A stretch of 64,000 nucleotides of DNA from Gordionus sp. m RMFG-2023. Taxonomy: Eukaryota > Nematomorpha > Gordioida > Chordodea > Parachordodidae. The translations under genes were made by a program, and so were the position numbers. Every line of letters begins with the position of its first letter. Position 1 is the stretch's first letter. Positions 36,561 through 48,300 of the stretch are shown piece by piece. The notes below the pieces were generated by a model. It was given only the letters and a program-made list of their open reading frames with translations, was not told the origin of the DNA and searched no databases. Location of the stretch: contig NC_088776.1 in assembly GCF_954871325.1 (NCBI RefSeq), positions 13,702,052-13,766,051 of the forward strand, given 5' to 3'.

Positions 36561-36906
36561 TCAAAAATTTGTGACTATTGAAAATTGGATATATTAAAAA
36601 ATTCTATTTCACTATTATTTGTATGATTAAAAAAATTTAATTATATCTATAGAAACAAAAAATTTTTTACATGAAAAGGTGAAGTCATAATATATATTTG
36701 CAAAATTTTCAAAAGTTTTTTATATAAATTGAGACATTTTTTGCTTAATGTTAATATCTTTTAAATAATTTTATGGATATTTTATATCACAACTGAAATA
36801 GTTCTCTTAATGAATGATGTATCTAATATTTTAAAAAACTCTGTCTTTGTCATTCTTTAAAAAAAAAATTAGATAAGAAATTTATTTTAAATTAAAATTC
36901 TTTCAA

Positions 36907-37593
36907 TTACAAATCTAATTCATTATATAAATTATTTTTTTGGATACTATTTAAGTATACGATAGGAAATTCTTCAAAATCATATGCATTATTTGAAAAA
37001 TTATTTAAAATTTCTATTAAATTTTCTTTTCGAGTGGTAGCTTCTATTTTATCTTCATTTGCTATTTTTAGTCTCTTATAGTTTAAAGCATAGATGTTTG
37101 AATAAGTGGTTTGACTAGGTTCGAACAGATGATCTATTGTCCAATTTCTAATGTATTTAGTATGAGAGTAGAGTGACTTGGTAATGTCATTATTTGAAAA
37201 AATATTTACATTTTTTATCAAATTCTTATTTCGAGTTGTAGTAACTATTCTATTTTTAATTCCAATGCTTAGTCTTTTAAAGTTTGAAGCATAGATATTT
37301 TGATTAGGTTTAAATAATTGAGATATTGTCAAATTTGGGATGTATTTCGCCTTTTGAGTGCTAGTAACATTTTTGTCTTTATTTGATATGCTTAATCTTT
37401 TATGGTTGAAAGCATAGATATTTGGGTGAATAGCTTGATTCTGTTTCAACAGATGAGCTCTCATCCAATCTGGTATATATTTAATAGGATACAATGTACT
37501 CGTGCCCTTCTTCAAAATATTACTTAAAATATTTTTAATTTTCATTTTTGGAATGGTTTTTGGAATCGACTTAAAAGTTATTGTTTTTAACAT
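36907..37593 (-). CDS. orphan protein with three internal repeats
   Basis: 228 aa, one exon; I do not recognise the family. The protein is basic and Asn/Lys/Ile-rich with no clear membrane segment. After a basic N-terminus (LKTITFKSIPKTIPKMKIK) come three repeats of about 45-60 residues, each built as KYIPxW/NxTIxxLFxPxQ, then NIYAxNxKRLxI, then a Thr-rich TTTRxxN/K stretch (about residues 37-80, 82-125 and 144-196). Key repeated residues are the KYI start, the NIYA core and the KRL(S/K)I motif. The tail (EEFPIVYLNSIQKN) is unique. ATG 37593 is preferred: the frame stays open to about 37617 through a TTG but with no earlier ATG. The N-terminus could be a mitochondrial import signal; that is a guess. 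Repeat conservation without stops argues it is a real gene. Confidence 0.6.
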   Translation of the reverse strand: MLKTITFKSIPKTIPKMKIKNILSNILKKGTSTLYPIKYIPDWMRAHLLKQNQAIHPNIYAFNHKRLSISNKDKNVTSTQKAKYIPNLTISQLFKPNQNIYASNFKRLSIGIKNRIVTTTRNKNLIKNVNIFSNNDITKSLYSHTKYIRNWTIDHLFEPSQTTYSNIYALNYKRLKIANEDKIEATTRKENLIEILNNFSNNAYDFEEFPIVYLNSIQKNNLYNELDL

Positions 37594-37617
37594 CTCGATA
37601 CTTTGTTTGATGATCAA

Positions 37618-38200
37618 GCTTCCATCAGATGTTCCTTATTAAAGTTATAGTTAAAAATTACTATATAAAAAATGCAAATGTATAGTTTCAATGGTATATA
37701 TATAAAAAAAGAAAATTTGAAAAAAAAAAATCTTTTTTAAGAGATTTTTTTCACTCCAAGATTTTGAGATAAAATATTTGAAAATCACAAAATAGAAGAT
37801 TATTATTAAAGAAACAAGGATTTTTTGAAAAATTTAGGATTTCATCATAAAAGATTTTTTTTATATGCATAAAAATTCAAAAGATTTGAAAATTTAGGCT
37901 AATCATTTGATCAAACATCCTTTTTGAGTAATTCTCAAAGAAAAATCTTCATTTAAAAAAATAGAGGTCAAAAATTTTAAATATTTTTTATTTAGAAAAT
38001 CATTTTCAAAACTCTGATTATAAATAATCATCTTTTAAGAACGAGAAATAAATTGTAAACGCAACGGTTAAGAAGAACTAGTCAATCAGTCTAAAATAAA
38101 TAAATTTTACCCTAGGTTCAAAGTTGACTTCTTTCCATAAGCATCAATACATTAAGATAAATCGGTCCTTATTTTGTCAATAAGTTATATTTTAAGGCTC
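37618..38200. other. AT-rich intergenic
   Basis: Nothing coding seen. An AAAGATTTTTT-like motif recurs several times between 37725 and 38040, giving a low-complexity repeat-like region. Confidence 0.45.
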
Positions 38201-38201
38201 G

Positions 38202-38385
38202 ATTTATAGTGGGATCCGATCCGACAAGATTTAAATCTGTTTGTATCTATATTAATTTTATTTTAAATTTTATTCATGATAATAATCTAAGAATTATTGA
38301 TTTTAATTTTTAAAAATGGATCACATTGGAAGATCTTTTTAAATCAAACAGTTAGATCGTGTCGGATCAGATTCCACTTTGAATA
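38202..38385. mobile_element. ~184-bp MITE with GTGGGATCCGATCCGACA-type ends
   Basis: The left part ATAGTGGGATCCGATCCGAC and an inverted right part (GTCGGATCAGATTCCACTTT) are imperfect inverted repeats of about 30 bp, continuing into AAATCTGTTTG/AAACAGTTAGAT. There is no coding capacity. A target duplication could not be assigned, so the class is uncertain. Confidence 0.6.
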
Positions 38386-38692
38386 CAGAATACATTATTT
38401 CTTATGAAAGTATAAATCCCCTACGTAGCCTTGAAAAAATGAATAACCAATTTAATTAAAATAATAAACATTTAACATTAAGAACTTGATTCTGTATGGA
38501 CATTATTAATTTCATTAAAATTTCTCCTATTTAAATCGTTCGTAGATATCATTTTGTTTTCTTATTAATTGCGATATGTATTATAGGTGAATATGTTATA
38601 ATATCGCTAAATGAAATATATTTCAGGCCAAACCTATTACTATTCAAATTTTTATAGCAGCAGATAAGGATAACGAATTTATCGGTTGAATG

Positions 38693-40343
38693 AAGTCTTG
38701 TAAAACAACGCGTTCGTGAACGAAGTTTATTTTTTTTTTGAATTATTTATGACGAACTTTGAACGCGAACGCATTCCTTTTTTTGACGAACGCGTTCGAA
38801 TTTAACATTTGTTTAATTTTAAAAACACTTTTTATTTTTATATTTTAAAAATTTAATATTAATCCGAATTTTTAAGAAAAATTTATATTTTATAATCAGC
38901 TGTTTTTCTTTTTTCACATTTTAATTTTTTTAACACGCCATTATTACAGTTTATTAATTTGATATTATTGTTTATATTTTAATTTAAGAGATCAGCACAA
39001 TCATGGATATCATTATTTCATCATCATCATCTGATTCTGAAAATTCAAAATAGATGAATTAACATTACCATGGCCCAAATATGATAAATATTTTACAGTA
39101 ACATCCTATATTGAAGGAACTAGTTCAATATTTACCAAATACAAAATGTGCCCAAAAAGTATTATATCAGTTTCAAAATCTTCAAGTTCCAAAAATGACA
39201 TTTGATTGTAGTATTAATGATTTTATTTTATTTAATTTGACCCCAACAATAATGATAGTTATTTTAAAATTAAAAAAATTAGTGGCCTAAAATATGATCA
39301 ACCATTGATAGACACTGTATTAAATTGGATTAATAAAAGGTATTAAACCTAGTGATCTGCATCGGGCCTAATTTTTCAAGCCCTGCCGGAAATTTTTTTA
39401 AAAAAAATTTATCAGCCCTGCCTACATTATTTAAATACAGAAATTATTTTTTATAATTACTCAAAATAAAAGATAATATGGAGTCAAGTTTCTATAAATA
39501 AAATTAATTTTTATTTTACATTAAAAATTCAACATAAAATTGATATATTTAAATATATTAAAAAATATTTCCAAAGCCCGACCCGACCTGGCCTAAATTT
39601 TTATAAAAAATATTAGACCCTACCCAGCTCTAACCCGATTCCTTTTTAAAAAAATAGGCCCGACCTGGCAAATTTATTACATATATTTTGTTTTTTTTAA
39701 GTTGAACATATATATGAAGATCAATATGTTCTTCCTGCAATTATACATCCAGTATTCAAGCTTCAATAGTCATGGATAAAACTTTCACAGAACGAATTTA
39801 TGAAAAATAAACTTAAAATGCATTGAAAACCCTAATGATAATGCAAGAACTCTTAATTTCGAAAATGCTTTTTTTTGATGAGTAAGTAGAGGATGGATTG
39901 GAGGAGGATAACTCATCTCAATTTTTTGAAGCAAAGGACAAAACAATAAATGTTTTAAATAAATTCCCCATGTTAAAAGAGTTATTTATACCGCAATCCA
40001 CTCATTTGCCCCCATCTGCCCCTGTAAAGCTTGTTTTTAATATAGCTAATGCCGTATTAACTGCCAAGCGTTCTTGTCTATCGGATAAAAATTTTGAAAA
40101 ACAATTTTTATATAAGAAAATTTTTTATAAATAAAAATATCTTTTTATTCGCTCTATTATTATTGTATTTATAATTATATTATCAAAATAAAACTATATT
40201 ATTTTTTAAAGACATTTATTTATATAAATTAAATTTTAAAAAAAATTTATCATAAAATTTTGAACGAACGTACACGTTCGATTCTTGTCAATGAATGTTG
40301 GACGCGAACGCGTTCAATTTTTTTAGGAATATTTACAGAACTA
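38693..40343 (+). mobile_element. 1.65-kb hAT transposon with GAACGCGTTCG subterminal motifs
   Basis: Ends are AAGTCTTGTAAAAC (left) and the inverse of TAGTTCTGTAAATA (right), flanked by GTTGAATG (38685-38692) and GTTAAATG (40344-40351), a target duplication with one mismatch. Copies and half-copies of the palindrome-like GAACGCGTTCG crowd both ends (38704-38795 and 40260-40320), probably transposase binding sites. Inside, on the plus strand, are a BED-like start (PKYDKYFTVTSYIEG, about 39075) and a good C-terminal dimerisation block at about 39960-40134 (FPMLKELFIPQSTHLPPSAP, KLVFNIANAVLTAKRSCLSD, FEKQFLYKKIF). The catalytic middle is missing, so it is defective. A MITE lies inside it. Confidence 0.8.
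39350..39672. mobile_element. MITE of the TAGTGATCTSC family, nested in the hAT
   Basis: The left end TAGTGATCTGCATCGGGCC and the body match the complete copy at 63246-63623 (shared TTTTTCAAGCCC, AATTACTCAAAATAAAAG and AAATTCAACATAAAATTGAT-like phrases). The right end stops near CCCGACCTGGCA without the terminal inverted part, so this copy is truncated or diverged. It lies in the 38693-40343 hAT, dating it as younger than that insertion. Confidence 0.7.
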
Positions 40344-40351
40344 GTTAAATG

Positions 40352-42343
40352 TATACATTAGCTCTTGCATTATCCAGTTTTATAATTATAAAACAAAACG
40401 AAATTATATTTATAAAAAATTTATTTCATTTTTTTTTTAAAAGCCTGATTTGAAACTAAATCGATAAATTTGAAAGGGATTTAGGCTGTAGATATATATT
40501 ATCTTTTCTATCATATACATATATAGTATATCATGATAGGATAATGTATAGTATAACGAAATCTTAGTTTGAGTGGCATCGCTAGGAATGGCTAAAGAGT
40601 GATCATTAACAACGATGGCAAATTTATCAATTTAATTTCAAATTCAGGTTTTTTAAAAAAGGAATGAAATTTTTTTAAAATATAATTTCATTTTGTTATT
40701 AATAAAAACTAAATGCAGAAGGCAATGTACGCATTCAACCGAAAAAATCGACAGCTAAACCTGCTGTTAACAACATTTTTTAAAAAAATTTGAATGTAGA
40801 ATAGATTTTGTTTGAAAAATATATATTTTATTTAGCCACATCATTATATTATATTCACTTATAAATATAATAATACGTAATCATTATTTATCAAACGAGA
40901 CATTTTAAAGAAACTGATTCTAAAAATTAATGAAAATTTTCTACTCGAATAAAACATTTCATTGAGCCCACCTAAATATAAAATAAAGACTTTTTTTATA
41001 CTTCTTAAATATTAATAACTAGCGACGTCTTTGGTTATTTATTTTATTAAAAACTCTTATATAACATTTTACCTATAGAGTATCATTTCCTAACTTATGG
41101 TGTATATGATTTTGAAAGTAAATTAGTTTAAAATTGGCACTTTAGAAGTTTGGAATGATACAATTTTAATCAGAGATGTTATTTTAAACATTTGAAATGG
41201 TACTTTACGAGGTAAATGCCTCTATATTCTTATTTGTGTATTTGGCAATGTGCATAATCCGGCAATGTGGAAGAGCGGGGAGGTTGAGCCGCTTTTTTGT
41301 TCTAACTTTTATACTATTAAATGGATAAATAAAACATATTTTGAATACTCAAAGTATAAGCTATTTAAAAATTAAATAAAAAATGTTTTGGACCAACTAC
41401 CTCATAGCGTTGCTGATAAATAAAGAAAATTATTTGCAGTAGTTTTGATATAAAATATAAATATGGGACAGGGGAGTCACTCAATCTCATGGGGCTCAAT
41501 TTTTTTAAATACTAACATTATCCAAAAGTATCTTATTTTTTTATAGCTAGAATTATCTAAAATTACTTCTTTTTTTAGTTAACATTATCCAAAATTACCT
41601 TTTTTTAGTGGAAAATAATTTCCAAATTTTGAGGGCTCTTCAAATTTTTAGGAAGCTAGAGTCCCTGAGTTCCCGCAACGCTACTGATATGGGATAATTA
41701 ACGGGACCAACGTTCCTTGGACTTGCCATCAACTTTCTAATTTTATAAAAGCCATTTAAAATCATATTGTTTTATAATTCTAAAATATTGTCAAAATAGG
41801 GTTTTTTTAACTTTCCTAAAAATCTATTTATTGAGATTTAAAGCTTATTTATAAATTTAAACGAAAAATTTGCAGTTATTTTTTATTACTTTTGGTATGC
41901 TAAAACATATCTGCAAAATTAATAGAATAAATTTTTTTTAAATTTTTTTCAGACAATTATCTATGAAACAATTTATATTTCCCCTATTATATGATGATGA
42001 CTTAGAAATTAAACAGGATTAAAGTAAGGTCCCTATGCCCCCAAGGCGCCTCTGCCTTCCTAGACGTGTTGCATGATTAATATTTCACTGAATCTTCACA
42101 ATAATTTAATATAATTTTAGTATATATATAAATTAAAAGTTCAAAAGTTTATGATCAATTTGTCTAAAAATTTATACGTTAGGTATTTTTGGCAAAAAGT
42201 CTTCAAATTTATAGTCACTCCAAAATTATTTTGCTATTTCCCAAACTTAAATTATTTTATTTGGCGTTTTTTTATTTGAAACATCTGATTTTGCTGGAAA
42301 TGTAGCATGTGTAAAATGCCTACCGCAAAATTTCCAGATAACT
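40352..42343. other. intergenic, no gene seen
   Basis: AT-rich with no supported coding region. Patches resembling hAT ends occur: AGTGGCATCGCTAGG near 40572 and CAACGCTACTGATATGGG near 41680, the latter with a possible inverted partner CATAGCGTTGCTGAT near 41402 giving a ~290-bp MITE. Evidence for these is weak. Confidence 0.4.
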
Positions 42344-45300
42344 CTAAGATATTAGACATATTGCCCGATTACGCACATTTTTGATAACATAATACGTCGT
42401 GATATCTAAATCTGTATTTAACCAATTTTAATATTATCATTATTAGAATGAAATGAAAAAATAAAACCTGATTTTAAATTTGAATCAGTACTTTCTATTA
42501 CCATGTTATCAACATCGTTGCCAGGAAAGAGGTGCTTTGGTGGTCTTGGTTCAATGTAGACTTTATGGGGGTTTTCTATTGCTAGTTTTAAAAGTACATA
42601 TATATATATAATCACTTTCGAAAAAAAAAATAACCTGATTTTAAATTTAAATAGGCACTTTCTTCTTTTAATATGTTACTAAAATTGTTACCAGGAAACA
42701 AGTGTTTTGGTGGTCTTGGTTCAATGTAGACATTAGCTTTTTCAGAAAAACAAATTTTTTTTAAATTCCTTTTGAAATATAAAACCTGATTTTATATCTG
42801 AATCGTTGATCTTTTCTTTGACTATATTATTAAAATTGTTATCAGTATTTGGTGGTTTTGATTTAATGTCGATATCGGATTTTACTATTCCTAATGATTG
42901 TATAAAAATGATTATTTTAAAAAAATATTATACTTATAATAACTATCGGAAGAAAAATAACCTGATTTTAAATTTGAATCGATACTTTCTTCTCTTATTA
43001 TGATATTAGCATTGTTATCAGTAAACAAGTGTTTTGGTGGTCTTGATTCATTGTCGATGTCGGATTTTACTATTTCTAAAATTGCGTATCAGAATCATAA
43101 AAAATATTACATTTAAAAATAACTTTTGGGAAAAAAAACCTGATTTCAAATCGTCGATACTCTCTGCTTTTACTACATTATTATATTCTGTAAACAGTTT
43201 TGCGGGTCTTGATTCAATGTCGATATCGGATTTTACTAATCCTAATTATTGTATATCAAATGGTTTTTAAAAAAGGTATAGTCAAAATAAAAACCTGATT
43301 TTAAGTTTGAATCAGTAGTTTCTTCCCTTACTATGAAATTAGCATTATTATCTGTAAACAAGTGTTTTGGTGGTCTTGATTCAATGTCGATGTCGGATTT
43401 TGCTACTTCTAATATTTGTATATCAAAATGATTATAAAAAAATATTACATTTAAATGAAAAAAAACCTATTAGAAAGTAGAACTGATTCATCTATTAACG
43501 AAATCTCGAGGCTTGTGCCTTATTTATTGGCTAGAATAATAGCTTAGCCATTATTAAAAATCGAGCCTTTTAACAACCCTAGAAATAATTGTTGTTCAAA
43601 CCGCTATCAGTTTTTAAAAATAAAAATTCATGTCTGCTGAAATACCTAATAGCGCCAACGCATCTCATATTGAAATAAGCTAGGAGAAGATGTAAATGTA
43701 ATTAATTTGGTGGAAGAATAAAAATGATCCCGATGCCAAGATTCGGAATAAGGGAGATGAACCTGAGCTTGCAAAAAAAATGGATAGGTTAGATATTTAA
43801 GTTATTCTTATTGCAAATATTTTATAACTGATTTAACATTACCAAATAGGCCAACATCTAGTGGTATCAAAAAGGTCGATTTAAAAAAACGGCTCTTTCA
43901 AAATTATAGCCAAATAATATTATGTAAGTCTGGAGATTTTACTCTTAGAAGATTATTTCGATTTCTCAAATGACGAAGCATACAAAATATTGGCTAAAAT
44001 CTTAATCGGGTCGTTAAAAAAATTATAGTGGAGATCAATTTTTTAAAAAAACCTGATTTTAAGTTTGAATCGGTACTTTCTTCTTTTACTATAATATTAA
44101 CATTGTTACCAGGAAACATGTGTTTTGGGGGTCTTGGTTCAATAAATATATCGGCTCCTGCGTTTCCTATATATTTGGAGAAAATAATATAATACATTTA
44201 ATTAATGGAAAGTGATAAACTATATAATACTTGTGACTCTGGTATATACGAGTTGTTTTGTTGTCTCCTCGGTGACCAAATTCCCATTTTGATTATCTTC
44301 ATTTGTACTATCTTGAGACTTTGTAAGAACTTTTCATAATTTATTTGGAGATATATAGATAGTACAGAATATAATTTTACTAATCAGTATTAGTGTAATG
44401 GCTAAAAAAAATATAATTCCGCACAATCTACAGGCACATGCTGAAGAATACTGAGCATTGAGGAGCAAAATTTTTACTCTTTCTTCAAAGTTGAGCATGA
44501 TTTCCAAAATACCAGGGTTGAGGTGATAGTTTTTGACTAAAATCCCAACTATAGTAATCAGATATATGTAAATATTGCTTAAAAATTTGTCGGTAGGAAG
44601 GGGAGGGGCTCAATTTTTACATATACAGTAAAGCATGTCTATTTGGGCAGCGTTGCGACCAGGATTTTTGCCCAACTTAAGCAGTTGCCCGATTTATCAA
44701 GACCTTATATTTACTATTAATAGTAATAGGAATTTGATTGGGAACTCAAAATTTTGGTCAAATTAGGGAGTTGTCAGAATTATCAAGAGCCCAAATTAGA
44801 CAAACTGTATTAAAAATTAGCAAACAGTAAAAAAAATGTATTTTATAAAAATATTAATTTTCAAAAAAATTTAAAAAGGTTTCCTTAGTATATCCAGGAC
44901 TCTTTTATCCATATTTAATCATATATTCTAGCCGTGACCAGTCATGTTCATAACCCAGATTTTGTTTTATAAAATTTACATAAATTACATCATTGTAACA
45001 TTTTGTTTGACTAGATTTGAATTCCAGCTATATGACTTGCCTAATATTTTTTGGTCAAAACTAGGGTTAGCTCTTTTTGAAAATGTGCCATTTAACAACA
45101 TTACTGTTAGATATAGAAGACCATTTGTAAACAATAAATTTGTAGGTTAAAATTCTTTCATATATTACTTCATATAACTGCATCATAAAATATCTGTGAA
45201 GTTGAGAAATTTCCTTTAAAATGTAGAAACATTTTCTCCTATAAATTCTCGTAGTTTAATTTTTCATCTATTTTATTCCTTGGCAAAAGTTTCATTTATA

Positions 45301-48300
45301 ACCTTTCCTATTTTCTGACCCTTGGGAAATATTAAATATTTATTATTAGACGATGAATGTGCTAGAATATATTTTTTAGAATGAGATGTGATGTGATAAA
45401 AAAAAATTTTTAATAACAAATAATAGCGGGTAAATTTTGATTTACAAATTATTTAATAATTCTCGTAGACGTAGAAACGAATTATACAATTCAATTAGGC
45501 CAAATAAAATAAATGTAAAATGAATTTTTATTTATTATATATAAAATCAATGAACTTTTACATTATATTCTAGTGCGATGAGAAATAAATAATACATCGG
45601 CATAATCAAGTGGGGGAGTGGGAGAGGGAAAATCACCACTTTTTAAATTTGTTACAAGCAAAAAAATCCCCCCCCCCCCCCATTTCTCAAAAAAATGATA
45701 TATTATTTGTAACTTGGCCAAAGTTGTTCGAATAAGAAATTTAAAAATATCCAATAAATTTAGAAGTAATACTAATATTGAAATTGTTTAAGATATTTGA
45801 TTTTCAGTGAAGAATTTTTTTTTCTTCCTATTTTGGGTCATTTAAAGGGAAAATGAACATCAAGCATGGAAATATAAAGATAAAACCTTATGAAACAATG
45901 CTGTCAAATAAAAGTTTAAAATTATATGATTCACTATTATTTATCGATATTGAAACTATAAAGCATTATATAATAAGTTCAAAAATTTAGCATTATACCC
46001 AGGTTTTCCGTAAAAGTTGTTTCTACTGTCGAAGTTTTAATAACTTCATTGGTAGGACAACCTGGTTTTCCCGTACTTTCGGTCCCTTCGAACAGTGTTG
46101 ACGTTTCGGTAACTTTGAAGGTAGGGCAACCTGGTTTTTTTGTTTCTGTCACTTCGGTGGTCACTGTCGAAGTTTCAATATTTTCGATGGTTGTTAGCAC
46201 TTCTTCCACCTCGCTCTCTGTACACATATATGTTGTAGTAGTTCCACATTTAGCATCATTAATTTTTATAGGTTTTGTCTTAATATCCTCGAAAATCGTA
46301 TTCGTAATGGTCTCTAAATTGATGGTTGTTTGACTCGTCGGATACGATTCATCTATCAAATACGTTGCCGTTTCTACAATATTTCTCTTGTTAGGAGTCA
46401 CAACAGTCATCGATGCCTGAGTGGGTTCAGCTATTACTTTTTTTTCAGGCTGAGAATCTATTCTGTTAAATTTTGTGTATCTGGTCATATTTTTCATGAT
46501 CATATCGATCAGCTCTTGCAAGTATCTCATTCGAGCATCGTGATTGATATTAAGAGGCTTTCTATTATTAAATTGGGATTCCAAATATTTTCTCCCGTTT
46601 AATAAATAATTTTCGATGTATAATTCCTCCGGCGTTTTAAATGCCTGAAGTTTCATAACTTTAATTATTTTGCTAGGCTTTCTTGTATTGCCAGTAAAAA
46701 ACGGAAATTGCATTCCTTTCCAATGATTCGTCTTTTTGGACAAAAATAAAATATAATAGTAATTTCTTACGTGACAATTTTAATATATTATACCTTAAAT
46801 TGAAATTTCATATGTGGAATAACGGTAGCCATTTTTCTTGAATAAGGTGACCCCAACATATTATCACTTTGAGACTTGCAATCATAAGCTGCCAAAATTG
46901 AAAACATATTCTGTGAGTTTTTATTCCCAGGGTAATTTTCCATGAATTCTTTTTCCAGGCTTTTGGAATTCATTTTGTTTAATTTATGATTCCTAACTGG
47001 GTTGCCTCTCATAAAATCTTCCAGGTAATTCTCTTATATATTAAAAAGAAAAGGATATACTATATTAAATATAAATTATGATAAAACTCAAATAAAAGCG
47101 AACCTCCCTTAAATGGTGCATCTTATGGAATGTTTATCGTATATTTATCATACTTAATGGATTAAATGTTGTTGTGTATTTATGATGCCTCGAGGGGTAA
47201 AGTAGTTCCCCTTGTTTATTATGATGTCCATTTTTTGTATTATTTCCTATCTGATAATACATGTTTTCCGGATCAGCTACACGGCTTTGGTTTCCAAAAT
47301 TTATTTCCGAAAAGATGTCAGAAAGATTAGCTGTCTCGTTAGTTTCATCCATGCCGTTATTGCTCTTTAAACGCAATTTTAAAAAAATAATAAAGTAGTT
47401 TATAGTGGTATAACTATATAGTAAAAAATTTTCAATTATTTTTTCGCAATATGTTGGCATAACTCTCTTGAAATACGATTAGCAAAACTTTTAAAGGTGT
47501 CCACATTTAGAAAATCTTTTAAATGTGACCACATCTATACATATAATTATTTTTATCGATTTCAGATTATATTTTATGTCCCCAAGACACTGAATGTGAT
47601 TTTTAACGTTACAAATATAATAAAAAAAATTTTCTTTAAATAATTCTTAATTTTGTTTTTATATTGATAAAATAGTCTTAATTATTCTTGGCTCTACTAA
47701 ATAAATTATAATGCAGAATAACAATTCAGAAAAAGTTAAAATGCTTAAGAAATATTTTTAAATCTAATAGAGACTTGCCAAATAATTTTTTCGGCCCGAG
47801 CGTACCCGAAGCCCGAAGATAAAAAAATTTAGATTAATGCTCGGTGTGGCCCGTTAATAATTTTTTATAAATGAAATTATAAAATATATCTCAAACTCCA
47901 AAATATTTATTTTATTCTCTATTTTAATGTTGTAAAAAAACAAATAAAAAATGGTAAAAAAACGGGGAAAACACAAAAAAAAACACGAAAAATCACAATG
48001 CCACCACACACTTAAAACAAAACAAAATAGGGTATAGTTCAAACACTAGACTAGCTTAAGTCAATTATAAGTTGAACCAGAATACAGTCTAAGCATTAAA
48101 CTAAATATTCAGTGATAATTGAAAATTTAATAATGTTTATCTATTTCTTATTACAAAATATGATATGAATTATAAAATATCTCCATTTTATAAAACTTTT
48201 TTAAAATTTTTTTATAATTGTGATATTCAATCCGGTAAAAAGAGAAGACTATGAAAGATATGATAATAGCTCAACTCAAGGGATGTTTAACTGAAGATTT

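Noticed and set aside
42806-43270. Plus-strand open frames of 65 and 78 codons over the repeat array
   Set aside because: They are antisense shadows of the duplicated minus-strand exons, which have splice signals and a conserved peptide repeat.
42468-44166. Satellite or CRISPR-like repeat
   Set aside because: Similarity is concentrated in exon-sized blocks that keep frame; the spacers are AT-rich introns of varying length.
46049-46602. Plus-strand frames of 94 and 90 codons
   Set aside because: Antisense of the 45999-46731 exon; hydrophobic VVV/SSS composition is what the complement of Thr/Glu-rich coding gives.
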